A DNA stretch of 64,000 bases from Dryomyza anilis (GCA_951804985.1 OX638136.1:7319852-7383851), one strand, 5' to 3'. Shown: positions 11,449-23,295, counted from the first letter of the stretch. A program made the numbers and translations. Notes: generated by a model not told the origin, from the letters alone.

Positions 11449-12809
11449 ATGGCTTCGAATTTGCCACCGGTTGAAAAATTACTTGGAAGAGAGAACTACA
11501 ATACATGGCAATTTGCCATGAGAGCTTATCTGGAGCATGAAGATCTTTGGGATTGCATAGAAGTCGGATCACAGGAAAATGGCGACATCGCACGTTCCAG
11601 TACCTTTGCGAGAAAAGACCAGCTAGCAAAATCAAAAATAATTCTGTCATTGGATTCGATCAACTATGTTTATGTGCAAAATGCGACTTCATCTAAGGAA
11701 GCTTGGGAATATCTTCGATCTGCATTTCAAGACTCAGGACTGACTCGTCGTGTTGGGCTCCTCAAATCACACGTCACAACTCAATTATGCAACTGCAAAA
11801 ATGTAGAAGAATACATCAATCAAATTATCACAAACGCTCACAAGTTAAATGCAATTGGATTTAGCGTAAATGATGAATGGGTAGGAACGTTCTTACTAAC
11901 TGGTTTGCCATCTGAGTATCGTCCAATGATCATGGGATTGGAAAGTTCTGGATGTGTTATAAGTGCAGATGCAATCAAAACAAAATTACTACAATATGAA
12001 AATTGGATACACAGTCATCTGAATCGGCGTTAGTGATGAAATCAAAACCGTGGCTTAAACCAAAAAATGGTCCTAGATGATTCAAATGTAACAACTATAT
12101 TTCGAAGTATTGCCGTGAGTATTCCAATTCTTTTTCAACTTCGCAAAGATGCATGCATTCAGCGTGTACCATTGGCAATGCACAAAATGATCATTGGTAC
12201 ATTGATAGCGGCGCAACTGGCCACATGTCAAACAATCGTAATTTATTTTCAAATTTCAATGCGAATCATATTCACAATATTATGACGGCTGATAACCAGA
12301 TTTTAACTAGTGCTGGTATTGGAGATATAAAACTTAATTCTAATCCAAATGACAAAAATGAAGAAATATATATTAAAAATGTCTTGTATGTTCCTGGTTT
12401 AATTACAAATTTATTATCAGTATCTGAAATAACAGAAAAGGGAAATAGGGTGGTTTTTATTCAGCAAAATTGTTATATTTTCAACGTTAAAAACGATTTA
12501 ATAGCTCTTCCTGAAAAGTCCAGTTCAATGTATAAACTATTTATACACTTACTTAGTTCTGACATATGGCACAAAAGATTAGGACACCTGAATTTTGATA
12601 GTTTAAATATGTTGAAGAGTGTTTCAAATGGTATGAAATTCAAATTTAATAAACATTCTCAATGTATTGCATGTCAAACTGGTAAGCAGCAGAGAAATTA
12701 ATTTTCACACGATGGATATACGCCAAGATTGTTCTTAGAAGTAATTCATTCTGATGTATGTGGCCCTATGGAAACTCCATCCCTCGGTAAACATAAACTC
12801 GGTAAAGCT
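11449..12809 (+). pseudogene. copia gag-protease-integrase fragment (U5)
   Basis: A one-base deletion near 11998 (CAATATGAAAATTGG against CAATATGTAAAATTGG) shifts gag so that it ends at 194 codons. The protease and pre-integrase part is open from 12153 to 12701 (182 codons, YIDSGATGHM) and ends at the shared TAA. The linker codon is TGT. Confidence 0.9.
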
Positions 12810-12917
12810 GAAACTTATTTCATTCATTTTTACAATATTCTATTAATAATACTTTACTGACGAACTTAGATAATTTGAAATTCTAATACTACACAGTCAT
12901 TTGAATGTAAAAATTAC

Positions 12918-13642
12918 CTCTGGAATTATTTTATTGATGAATTTAAATAAATTCGATCCTTTAAAAACTGACGAATCGTGACAACTTCCGGGATATTTGC
13001 ACGAAACATCAATAAACATGCAACTATCGTCGACCACAGCTTGAAGAATAATTGACGTCCACGACTTCCTATTTACAAAATCCTTATGACCATCAGATGG
13101 CGCGGTAATAGGAATGTGTGGGCCATCGATGCAGCCAATAATTTGTGGAATTGTGCAGGATTCTTAAATACATTCGAAATTCGTTTTTCAGTATCTTCGT
13201 TGGGCATTTTGATGTATGTCGTCATCAAAGTACAATTAAGAGATTTAATTACCTTATAAAAATACTTGTGGACAGTACTTTTATGAACTCCAGAAGTAGC
13301 ACCTACTGCTCGGTACTCTCCGCATGATACCAACTTGTAAAGAGTCATTGCAACTTGTTTCTCAACAGAACATGGTATCTGTGTGGACACACTATTCGGC
13401 AAAGGCTGCAATTTACTTCTTAAAGCATCACATATATCGCCAAACAACTTTTTAGACACACGAAAAGCTTCTCTGAACTGGTTTTCATCCGAATTTTGCA
13501 AAAGCAACCAAGCAGCTTCGGATCTTACTTTTGCGCCTATTGTTCTTAATCTTTGATTATACAATTTTATGAAATCCACTGCAGCTTCCATATAAAGTCT
13601 CTTAAGATGTTCCATGTTACGCATGTGGGCTTCTTGCATCAT
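12918..13642 (-). pseudogene. PIF/Harbinger transposase, exon 1 fragment (U6)
   Basis: Same fragment with the shared frameshift. GATSGVHKS in the helix-turn-helix and NEDTEKRIS are shared only with U8, as expected if U6 and U8 are the two copies of the segmental duplication. MRNMEH and FIKLYNQ are shared with U7. Confidence 0.88.
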
Positions 13643-13966
13643 GCTTAAATTTGTAGTTATAATTTTTGATTATCATTTAATTTTTAGTGTATACTTACTT
13701 TAGTTTTCGTTTAAAATACAACCTTCTTTTTATCTCTTTATTGCGACGAAATAAAATTATTTTTTTAATAACGTTTTCATTTTATTATATTTTTTTGTTT
13801 AGCTTTGAACAAATTTTGGAAATAATTTGACATTCAATTTTTGACAAATAAAACTTAATGTATGTTAGAAAACATAGCGGCATAAACTGCTAAGACTAAA
13901 TTTTTACGTTGGCCCAGTTTAACCTGGGCTAAACTCATACGGCATAAACGAAGCCTATTTTGTTTC

Positions 13967-14122
13967 TGTAATAAATATAACTTCATTTATTTGTGATCTT
14001 GTTAATGATCAATTTACTTTTGTATTTTATTTTTGTTGAGTCAAATTTGATATAATAAAATTTTCACTTCTCGATCATTTTCTTTATGAAAACAACGTAC
14101 AAATACCTTTTTCATTCTAAAA
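13967..14122 (+). repeat. copia-like 5' LTR (U6)
   Basis: Starts TGTAATAAATATAACTTC. It is followed at 14123 by GGTTATGGGCC, the unaltered copia-type primer-binding region, which here survives only in U6 and U7. Confidence 0.72.
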
Positions 14123-14139
14123 GGTTATGGGCCTTCAGC
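14123..14139 (+). other. copia-type primer-binding region
   Basis: GGTTATGGGCCTTCAGC. Drosophila copia has a closely similar GGTTATGGGCC directly after its 5' LTR, where an initiator-tRNA fragment primes minus-strand synthesis. The match here is by recall of copia; four other units carry GGATATGGGCC. Confidence 0.6.
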
Positions 14140-14266
14140 TTTAGTATTTTTTTAACTATTTAAAACATACAATTTAATTTTTAACATGGCTTCGAATTTG
14201 CCACCGGTTGAAAAATTACTTGGAAGAGAGAACTACAATACATGGCAATTTGCCATGAGAGCTTAT

Positions 14267-14270
14267 CTGG
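14267..14270. repeat. Target-site duplication CTGG, left copy
   Basis: CTGG precedes the LTR cluster and recurs at 19423-19426. The uninterrupted units read GCTTATCTGGAGCATGAAG, so CTGG was duplicated on insertion. Confidence 0.85.
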
Positions 14271-14951
14271 TGTTGTGAATCAGAAACGTTTTTTTTTGTT
14301 GTTGTATTTCAGAAAGCCTGCACATAACCAGTATGCACATAAATTTCAAATCTAAAAGCACAATAACAGATGCATGTTAACTTAACATAACGTCTACGAC
14401 GTAACTGGAACAAGTACATAATGTTTATGAGTGCATACTTTCAGGATATAAAATTAAGTCCGCTTGAAAGCAACGAAAAATGCACTGGTTGCAATTTGAT
14501 CCAAGGCACACGCTAGCAAGTGTGCCGTCTGTTTAAAAGCAACAAAAAAAGCATTGGTTGTAATTTAAGTCAAGACTAACGCCAGCATGGGAACCAATTA
14601 AGAATTTAGCACATTGGAATTTTCTCAGTTAATGATTTCACAATATTAGTAAATATCTGATGTGGGGTTCATGAGGTTTTTAGTAGTACGTAGATTTAAG
14701 AATATGCTTGCTTGCATTTATGAGTTGTGTTTTAAGAAATAAGTATAAGCAAGGGGTTCGTGAGTCGCACGATACCGAGGTGATGAGTAGAGGTTAAGTT
14801 TAGATTTTAAGCATTATGATTTTAACTGCCTTAGAGTGCAGACGTGTTTTCAGTTTAAACTCAAGCTTGTAAAAATACTTAAAAATAATTAATAAAAGTA
14901 TAAAGCAAGTCTAAAATATCCTTGCGTTTTTATTTAATAATAATTGTTAGG
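14271..14951 (+). repeat. LTR A (forward, complete)
   Basis: 681 bp from TGTTGTGAATC to AATAATTGTTAGG. It is the only complete forward copy and faces LTR B head-to-head across a 92-bp spacer. Confidence 0.85.
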
Positions 14952-15043
14952 AAAAAATGTTGCGGGCTCCAGGGGTCCTTTTGTACTTGCCTTTATTAAT
15001 GAAACCGTCAGTGACAATATTCCCTCGAAGTCCACAATTCTTT
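14952..15043. other. Spacer between inverted LTRs
   Basis: 92 bp containing TTGCGGGCTCCAGGGGTCC and CCCTCGAAGTCCACAATTC. It recurs at about 15622-15706 and 16646-16730, and inverted at 15975-16067. On the minus strand TGGACTTCGAGGG follows the LTR end after a few bases. This could be a primer-binding site and leader, but I cannot match it to a tRNA with confidence. Confidence 0.6.
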
Positions 15044-15621
15044 CCTAACAATTATTATTAAATAAAAACGCAAGGATATTTTAGACTTGCTTTATACTTT
15101 TATTAATTATTTTTAAGTATTTTTACAAGCTTGAGTTTAAACTGAAAACACGTCTGCACTCTAAGGCAGTTAAAATCATAATGCTTAAAATCTAAACTTA
15201 ACCTCTACTCATCACCTCGGTATCGTGCGACTCACGAACCCCTTGCTTATACTTATTTCTTAAAACACAACTCATAAATGCAAGCAAGCATATTCTTAAA
15301 TCTACGTACTACTAAAAACCTCATGAACCCCACATCAGATATTTACTAATATTGTGAAATCATTAACTGAGAAAATTCCAATGTGCTAAATTCTTAATTG
15401 GTTCCCATGCTGGCGTTAGTCTTGACTTAAATTACAACCAATGCTTTTTTTGTTGCTTTTAAACAGACGGCACACTTGCTAGCGTGTGCCTTGGATCAAA
15501 TTGCAACCAGTGCATTTTTCGTTGCTTTCAAGCGGACTTAATTTTATATCCTGAAAGTATGCACTCATAAACATTATGTACTTGTTCCAGTTACGTCGTA
15601 GACGTTATGTTAAGTTAACAT
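15044..15621 (-). repeat. LTR B (reverse, 5' end missing)
   Basis: Inverted LTR lacking its first roughly 100 bp. It breaks at GTTAACATG and joins the spacer TTGCGGGCTCC. The same break is found in LTR D, so one of these arrangements was copied. Confidence 0.82.
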
Positions 15622-15706
15622 GTTGCGGGCTCCAGGGGTCCTTTTGTACTTGCCTTTATTAATGAAACCGTCAGTGACAATATTCCCTCGAAGTCCACAA
15701 TTCTTT

Positions 15707-15960
15707 CCTAACAATTATTATTAAATAAAAACGCAAGGATATTTTAGACTTGCTTTATACTTTTATTAATTATTTTTAAGTATTTTTACAAGCTTGAGTT
15801 TAAACTGAAAACACGTCTGCACTCTAAGGCAGTTAAAATCATAATGCTTAAAATCTAAACTTAACCTCTACTCATCACCTCGGTATCGTGCGACTCACGA
15901 ACCCCTTGCTTATACTTATTTCTTAAAACACAACTCATAAATGCAAGCAAGCATATTCTT
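15707..15960 (-). repeat. LTR C (reverse, fragment)
   Basis: Only the 3' 254 bp of the LTR. It is cut at GCATATTCTT and followed by a 13-bp forward LTR end (TAATAATTGTTAGG) and an inverted spacer. Confidence 0.82.
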
Positions 15961-16067
15961 CTAATAATTGTTAGGAAAGAATTGTGGACTTCGAGGGAAT
16001 ATTGTCACTGACGGTTTCATTAATAAAGGCAAGTACAAAAGGACCCCTGGAGCCCGCAACATTTTTT

Positions 16068-16646
16068 CCTAACAATTATTATTAAATAAAAACGCAAGGA
16101 TATTTTAGACTTGCTTTATACTTTTATTAATTATTTTTAAGTATTTTTACAAGCTTGAGTTTAAACTGAAAACACGTCTGCACTCTAAGGCAGTTAAAAT
16201 CATAATGCTTAAAATCTAAACTTAACCTCTACTCATCACCTCGGTATCGTGCGACTCACGAACCCCTTGCTTATACTTATTTCTTAAAACACAACTCATA
16301 AATGCAAGCAAGCATATTCTTAAATCTACGTACTACTAAAAACCTCATGAACCCCACATCAGATATTTACTAATATTGTGAAATCATTAACTGAGAAAAT
16401 TCCAATGTGCTAAATTCTTAATTGGTTCCCATGCTGGCGTTAGTCTTGACTTAAATTACAACCAATGCTTTTTTTGTTGCTTTTAAACAGACGGCACACT
16501 TGCTAGCGTGTGCCTTGGATCAAATTGCAACCAGTGCATTTTTCGTTGCTTTCAAGCGGACTTAATTTTATATCCTGAAAGTATGCACTCATAAACATTA
16601 TGTACTTGTTCCAGTTACGTCGTAGACGTTATGTTAAGTTAACATG
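16068..16646 (-). repeat. LTR D (reverse, 5' end missing)
   Basis: Same extent and same break point as LTR B (GTTAACATG joined to TTGCGGGC). Confidence 0.82.
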
Positions 16647-16730
16647 TTGCGGGCTCCAGGGGTCCTTTTGTACTTGCCTTTATTAATGAAACCGTCAGTG
16701 ACAATATTCCCTCGAAGTCCACAATTCTTT

Positions 16731-17411
16731 CCTAACAATTATTATTAAATAAAAACGCAAGGATATTTTAGACTTGCTTTATACTTTTATTAATTATTTT
16801 TAAGTATTTTTACAAGCTTGAGTTTAAACTGAAAACACGTCTGCACTCTAAGGCAGTTAAAATCATAATGCTTAAAATCTAAACTTAACCTCTACTCATC
16901 ACCTCGGTATCGTGCGACTCACGAACCCCTTGCTTATACTTATTTCTTAAAACACAACTCATAAATGCAAGCAAGCATATTCTTAAATCTACGTACTACT
17001 AAAAACCTCATGAACCCCACATCAGATATTTACTAATATTGTGAAATCATTAACTGAGAAAATTCCAATGTGCTAAATTCTTAATTGGTTCCCATGCTGG
17101 CGTTAGTCTTGACTTAAATTACAACCAATGCTTTTTTTGTTGCTTTTAAACAGACGGCACACTTGCTAGCGTGTGCCTTGGATCAAATTGCAACCAGTGC
17201 ATTTTTCGTTGCTTTCAAGCGGACTTAATTTTATATCCTGAAAGTATGCACTCATAAACATTATGTACTTGTTCCAGTTACGTCGTAGACGTTATGTTAA
17301 GTTAACATGCATCTGTTATTGTGCTTTTAGATTTGAAATTTATGTGCATACTGGTTATGTGCAGGCTTTCTGAAATACAACAACAAAAAAAAACGTTTCT
17401 GATTCACAACA
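16731..17411 (-). repeat. LTR E (reverse, complete)
   Basis: 681 bp. On the minus strand it is preceded by the polypurine tract of the adjacent internal segment. Confidence 0.85.
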
Positions 17412-17735
17412 TTCTTCCCCCCTTATTTTAAGAAAAAATTATTATTAAAAAGAATAATAGTTTTTTCTTTTACATCATTAATATTTCAATATATTTCTTA
17501 ATTTATTTAACTTACAATAATATTTAAAATCAATAATTATTTTTCATATTATTATAATTTATTTTACTTATTTTCATTTTAGGAATCTTATTAATGCTTA
17601 TTTTCGTTACTTAATTACTTAATTAATGGTCGTAGTTTTAGTGATATTTATATACTTTATGTAACGTTAAAAAAAAATGTATAACATTACAAGTCACTGA
17701 ACGTTGCAATTGACAAAGCAGTAGTTGATCAAGTT
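17412..17735 (-). other. Internal segment with polypurine tract (copy 1)
   Basis: 324 bp between LTRs F and E. On the minus strand it ends AAGGGGGGAAGAA directly before the LTR start TGTTGTGAATC, a textbook polypurine tract. It has no ORF. The sequence next to the upstream LTR (AACTTGATCAACTACTG) has no TGG-type primer site, so the 5' part of the element, including the genes, is deleted. Confidence 0.8.
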
Positions 17736-18416
17736 CCTAACAATTATTATTAAATAAAAACGCAAGGATATTTTAGACTTGCTTTATACTTTTATTAATT
17801 ATTTTTAAGTATTTTTACAAGCTTGAGTTTAAACTGAAAACACGTCTGCACTCTAAGGCAGTTAAAATCATAATGCTTAAAATCTAAACTTAACCTCTAC
17901 TCATCACCTCGGTATCGTGCGACTCACGAACCCCTTGCTTATACTTATTTCTTAAAACACAACTCATAAATGCAAGCAAGCATATTCTTAAATCTACGTA
18001 CTACTAAAAACCTCATGAACCCCACATCAGATATTTACTAATATTGTGAAATCATTAACTGAGAAAATTCCAATGTGCTAAATTCTTAATTGGTTCCCAT
18101 GCTGGCGTTAGTCTTGACTTAAATTACAACCAATGCTTTTTTTGTTGCTTTTAAACAGACGGCACACTTGCTAGCGTGTGCCTTGGATCAAATTGCAACC
18201 AGTGCATTTTTCGTTGCTTTCAAGCGGACTTAATTTTATATCCTGAAAGTATGCACTCATAAACATTATGTACTTGTTCCAGTTACGTCGTAGACGTTAT
18301 GTTAAGTTAACATGCATCTGTTATTGTGCTTTTAGATTTGAAATTTATGTGCATACTGGTTATGTGCAGGCTTTCTGAAATACAACAACAAAAAAAAACG
18401 TTTCTGATTCACAACA
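17736..18416 (-). repeat. LTR F (reverse, complete)
   Basis: 681 bp, in tandem with LTRs E and G and separated from each by an identical 324-bp internal segment. Confidence 0.85.
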
Positions 18417-18740
18417 TTCTTCCCCCCTTATTTTAAGAAAAAATTATTATTAAAAAGAATAATAGTTTTTTCTTTTACATCATTAATATTTCAATATATT
18501 TCTTAATTTATTTAACTTACAATAATATTTAAAATCAATAATTATTTTTCATATTATTATAATTTATTTTACTTATTTTCATTTTAGGAATCTTATTAAT
18601 GCTTATTTTCGTTACTTAATTACTTAATTAATGGTCGTAGTTTTAGTGATATTTATATACTTTATGTAACGTTAAAAAAAAATGTATAACATTACAAGTC
18701 ACTGAACGTTGCAATTGACAAAGCAGTAGTTGATCAAGTT
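18417..18740 (-). other. Internal segment with polypurine tract (copy 2)
   Basis: 324 bp, indistinguishable by eye from 17412-17735, giving an LTR-internal-LTR-internal-LTR tandem on the minus strand. Confidence 0.8.
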
Positions 18741-19422
18741 CCTAACAATTATTATTAAATAAAAACGCAAGGATATTTTAGACTTGCTTTATACTTTTAT
18801 TAATTATTTTTAAGTATTTTTACAAGCTTGAGTTTAAACTGAAAACACGTCTGCACTCTAAGGCAGTTAAAATCATAATGCTTAAAATCTAAACTTAACC
18901 TCTACTCATCACCTCGGTATCGTGCGACTCACGAACCCCTTGCTTATACTTATTTCTTAAAACACAACTCATAAATGCAAGCAAGCATATTCTTAAATCT
19001 ACGTACTACTAAAAACCTCATGAACCCCACATCAGATATTTACTAATATTGTGAAATCATTAACTGAGAAAATTCCAATGTGCTAAATTCTTAATTGGTT
19101 CCCATGCTGGCGTTAGTCTTGACTTAAATTACAACCAATGCTTTTTTTGTTGCTTTTAAACAGACGGCACACTTGCTAGCGTGTGCCTTGGATCAAATTG
19201 CAACCAGTGCATTTTTCGTTGCTTTCAAGCGGACTTAATTTTATATCCTGAAAGTATGCACTCATAAACATTATGTACTTGTTCCAGTTACGTCGTAGAC
19301 GTTATGTTAAGTTAACATGCATCTGTTATTGTGCTTTTAGATTTGAAATTTATGTGCATACTGGTTATGTGCAGGCTTTCTGAAATACAACAACAAAAAA
19401 AAAACGTTTCTGATTCACAACA
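18741..19422 (-). repeat. LTR G (reverse, complete)
   Basis: About 682 bp. Its outer end, TGATTCACAACA, is the right boundary of the cluster and abuts the second CTGG. Confidence 0.85.
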
Positions 19423-22400
19423 CTGGAGCATGAAGATCTTTGGGATTGCATAGAAGTCGGATCACAGGAAAATGGCGACATCGCACGTTCCAGTACCTTT
19501 GCAAGAAAAGACCAGCTAGCAAAATCAAAAATAATTCTGTCATTGGATTCGATCAACTATGTTTATGTGCAAAATGCGACTTCATCTAAGGAAGCTTGGG
19601 AATATCTTCGATCTGCATTTCAAGACTCAGGACTGACTCGTCGTGTTGGGCTCCTCAAATCACTCGTCACAACTCAATTATGCAACTGCAAAAATGTAGA
19701 AGAATACATCAATCAAATTATCACAAACGCTCACAAGTTAAATGCAATTGGATTTAGCGTAAATGATGAATGGGTAGGAACGTTCTTACTAACTGGTTTG
19801 CCATCTGAGTATCGTCCAATGATCATGGGATTGGAAAGTTCTGGATGTGTTATAAGTGCAGATGCAATCAAAACAAAATTACTACAATATGTAAAATTGG
19901 ATACACAGTCATCTGAATCGGCGTTAGTGATGGAATCAAAACCGTGGCTTAAACCAAAAAATGGTCCTAGATGATTCAAATGTAACAACTATATTTCGAA
20001 GTATTGCCGTGAGTATTCCAATTCTTTTTCAAATTCGCAAAGATACATGCATTCAGCGTGTACCATTGGCAATGCACAAAATGATCATTGGTACATTGAT
20101 AGCGGCGCAACTGGCCACATGTCAAACAATCGTAATTTATTTTCAAATTTCAATCCGAATCATATTCACAATATTATGAATGGCTGATAATCAGATTTTA
20201 ACTAGTGCTGGTATTGGAGATATAAAACTTAATTCTAATCCAAATGACAAAAATGAAGAAATATATATTAAAAATGTCTTGTATGTTCCTGGTTTAATTA
20301 CAAATTTATTATCAGTATCTGAAATAACAGAAAAGGGAAATAGGGTGATTTTTATTCAGCAAAATTGTTATATTTTCAACGTTAAAAACGATTTAATAGC
20401 TCTTCCTGAAAAGTCCAGTTCAATGTATAAACTATTTATATACTTACTTAGTTCTGACATATGGCACAAAAGATTAGGACACCTGAATTTTGATAGTTTA
20501 AATATGTTGAAGAGTGTTTCAAATGGTATGAAATTCAAATTTAATAAACATTCTCAATGTATTGCATGTCAAACTGGTAAGCAGCAGAGAAATTAATTTT
20601 CACACGATGGATATACGCCAAGATTGTTCTTAGAAGTAATTCATTCTGATGTATGTGGCCCTATGGAAACTCCATCCCTCGGTAAACATAGATATTTCGT
20701 TACGTATATAGATGACTATTCCCAAAAAGTGTTTGTATACTTTATGCGATTTAAAAGTCAAGTGCTCGAATACTTTGAAGAGTTTAGGAAGCTCATTGAA
20801 AACCAAACCGAAAAAAAAAATAAAAATTCTTCGTACTGATAACGGATGAGAGTACGTAAATAATATGGTATAAAACACGAGACATCGTGCCCACATACTC
20901 CTCAGCAAAATGGCCTTGCTGAAAGATACAACAGCACATTGGTCGAGAAGGCTAGGTCTATGATGAATTGCGCATCATTGCCAAAAGTTTTCTGGGCAGA
21001 AACAGTGAATACTGCAGCTTATCTCATTAACAGATCGCCACATAAAAATTTAAATGTAACTCCGGCAGAGAAGTTTGATCAATGTAGACCTAATATATCT
21101 AACTTAAGAGTCTTTGGATGTGTTGTAACAGTTCATATTCCAAAAGAAAAACGACGTAAATGGGATAATAAATCTGAGAAATGTATTTTTGTGGGATATT
21201 CTGAGAATTCAAAGGGTTATCGTGTATATAGTATCAAAAGAGAAGATGTTATTAATAGCCGCGATATAGTATTTTTCGAAAACGATTTTATGACAAATAT
21301 CCCTATGCCACGAAGAAAAACTGTATATTTGAAACCGGATAACGACATTGGTCACGAATATTTAAATTCTGAATAAAACATAGATATTTTGAATGAATCT
21401 TTTTCATCAGAACAAGAAAATGTATATGAAGTGGGAGATGAAAGTGAAGGTCATCATATAAATGTAATTTCAAAAAGTAATGTAAAAGAAAATATTTTAG
21501 AAGATACCACATCTGAAAATTTGGACGAAAATAATGTATGTGAAGAATATTTACGAAGATCAGATAGACTAAAAAACAAAGAATTAAATAAAGTATGTTT
21601 AGCTAATGATCAAATAGATTTTGAAAACGTTAATGATTGTCCCCAAACAGTGGGAGAAGCACTGAATTGTGAGGAAACCAACAATTGGTTAAAGGCAATG
21701 CAACGCGAATCTAATTCGTTACTTGAAAACGAAACATGGACGTTAACCGATTTGCCCACAGAAAAGAAGCCAATAAAAAACAAATGGATTTTTAAAAGAA
21801 AATAGATGCTGATAATAATATAACTTATAAAGGTCGACTTGTTATAAAAGGCTGTTCCCAAAAGGCAGGTATCGATTATCAGGAAACATACTCTCCAGTT
21901 ATACGCTTCTGTTCAGTGAGATTTTTCATTGCACTTGCGGCTAAACATGACATGACAATCGACCAAATGGATGCCGTAACAGCTTTTCTACAAAGTGACT
22001 TGAATGAAGAAGTGTATATGGTTCAACCAGAAGGATTCGTAAATGTAGATTACCCAAATAAATTATGCATGTTAAAGAAAGCCTTATATGGATTAAAACA
22101 ATCTAGTCTGATGTGGAATTTAAAGCTTGATGGTGTTCTTAAAAAAATTGGTCTTTCAAGATCCAAAGTTGATCCTTGCGTATACTATAAAATTAAAGAA
22201 CTCAGCATGATATACTTAGGTGTATACGTTGATGATATACTTATCTTTGCAAATAACAGTAACATGAAGCAAAAAGTAAAAAAAGAATTAATGTCTGCAA
22301 TTAAAATTAAAGATTTAGGATCAGGGAAACAATGTCTCGGAGTTCAAATCGTCAGAACAATTGGATCAATTTGCTTATCTCACGAATAATATTCTCAGAG

Positions 22401-23179
22401 TATTTTACAGAAATTTAATATGGAAAACTGTAACCCAGTTAGTACACCAATGGACCCTAATCAAAAGCTTTCCAAGGATATGGCACCTACAGGTTCTATG
22501 GACATTGAAGATATGAAATATATTTCATATAGAGAAGCAATTGGAAGCTTAGTGTATCTTTCGCAATGTACACGACCTGATATAAGTAATGCAGTTAATA
22601 ATTTAAGTCGATTTAACAAGAACCCTGGGAAACAGCATTGGAATGCTGTAAAAAGAATATTTAGATATCTGAAAGGTACACTCGATTATAAATTAACTTT
22701 CAAGAAGGATTCTGGATATGTCTTTGGATTTTCGTATTCGGATTGGGCAGCAGATAGTGATGATCGAAAATCAGTTACCAGTTATGTATTTTTGTATCAA
22801 AATGCCGCAATTTCATGGAATAGCAAAAGACAGCCCACTGTTGCTTTATCAACAGCAGAAGCAGAATATATGGCGTTATCTTCAGCAGCGCAAGAGGCTA
22901 TTTGGATACGGAATCTAATAGATGAAATTACAATTTCAAATATTTCAAGTCCAATGGTGATTTTCTGCGACAATCAAAGTGCAAGTCATTTAGCAAATAC
23001 GACTGGTTTTAGATCAAGAACAAAACATATGGATATCCGTCATCATTTCATAAGGGAACAAGTTGAATGTGGCACTATCCAAGTGAAATCAATTAGGACA
23101 AACGATATGACGGCGGACATTTTAACAAAACCGCTTTTTACTAAGCAGATGGGTTTATACAAATGAGTTATAGTGGGAG

Positions 23180-23295
23180 TGTAAGAAATATAACATAATT
23201 TATTTGTGATCTTGGTAATGATCAATTTACTTTTGTATTTTACTTTTGTTGAGTCAAATTTGATATAATAAAATTTTTACTCTCGATCATTTTCA
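23180..23295 (+). repeat. copia-like 3' LTR (copy A), possibly truncated
   Basis: TGTAAGAAATATAAC to CGATCATTTTCA, 116 bp, preceded by a purine-rich AGTGGGAG. It is some 40 bp shorter than the 5' LTR as I place it and abuts a foldback-element fragment. Either the LTR end was lost in that junction or the true LTR is 116 bp. Confidence 0.7.

Larger units (their letters stand above)
10073..12809. repeat. Composite Harbinger-copia unit U5
   Basis: Complete 2737-bp unit with the standard junctions on both sides. Confidence 0.93.
14271..19422. mobile_element. Cluster of inverted and tandem LTRs inserted in gag
   Basis: A 5152-bp insertion beginning TGTTGTGAATCAGAAACG and ending with its exact complement CGTTTCTGATTCACAACA. 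Inside are one forward and six reverse complete or partial copies of a 681-bp LTR, two 324-bp internal segments with a polypurine tract, and 80-95-bp spacers. No protein-coding sequence is visible. A single CTGG duplication flanks the whole cluster. The parent family is unassigned: a 4-bp duplication suits Ty3/gypsy, but no coding region is available to confirm it. Confidence 0.85.
14186..23163 (+). pseudogene. copia Gag-Pol, full length, interrupted and dead (U6)
   Basis: Gag starts at 14186, is split at 14270 by the LTR cluster and resumes at 19427. Domain order:
- gag to TGA 19972-19974
- protease YIDSGATGHM
- pre-integrase zinc region
- integrase: first Asp in IHSDVCGP, second in TDNG, Glu in QQNGLAERY
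- reverse transcriptase: QMDAVTAFLQ, KALYGLKQ, YVDDILIF
- RNase H: GSLVYLSQCTRPDI, STAEAEYMAL, ILTKPL

Stops shared with U8 are TGA at gag's end, TAA before integrase, TGA right after TDNG, TAA after HEYLNSE, a one-base loss before 21805 and TAA 22387. Private damage is an extra A in the A-run near 20815, a loss of about 24 bp near 20865, and Asp-to-Tyr in FSDSDWA (22735-22737). Not translatable as one protein. Confidence 0.92.
12810..23295. repeat. Composite unit U6 carrying full-length copia
   Basis: Starts like the other units. Its copia part continues past the usual unit breakpoint (at GGTAAACATA, about 20691) into reverse transcriptase, RNase H and a 3' LTR. Gag is interrupted by the 5152-bp LTR cluster. 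This is the right end of the first array. Confidence 0.9.

Noticed and set aside
14271..19422. Classical DNA transposon with terminal inverted repeats
   Set aside because: The inverted ends are full LTRs, there is a polypurine tract directly before an LTR start, and LTR-internal-LTR tandems lie inside.
23180..23295. Intact copia element with matched LTRs
   Set aside because: The 3' LTR as seen is about 40 bp shorter than the sequence before the primer-binding region and abuts a foldback fragment; no 5-bp target duplication could be matched on the two sides.
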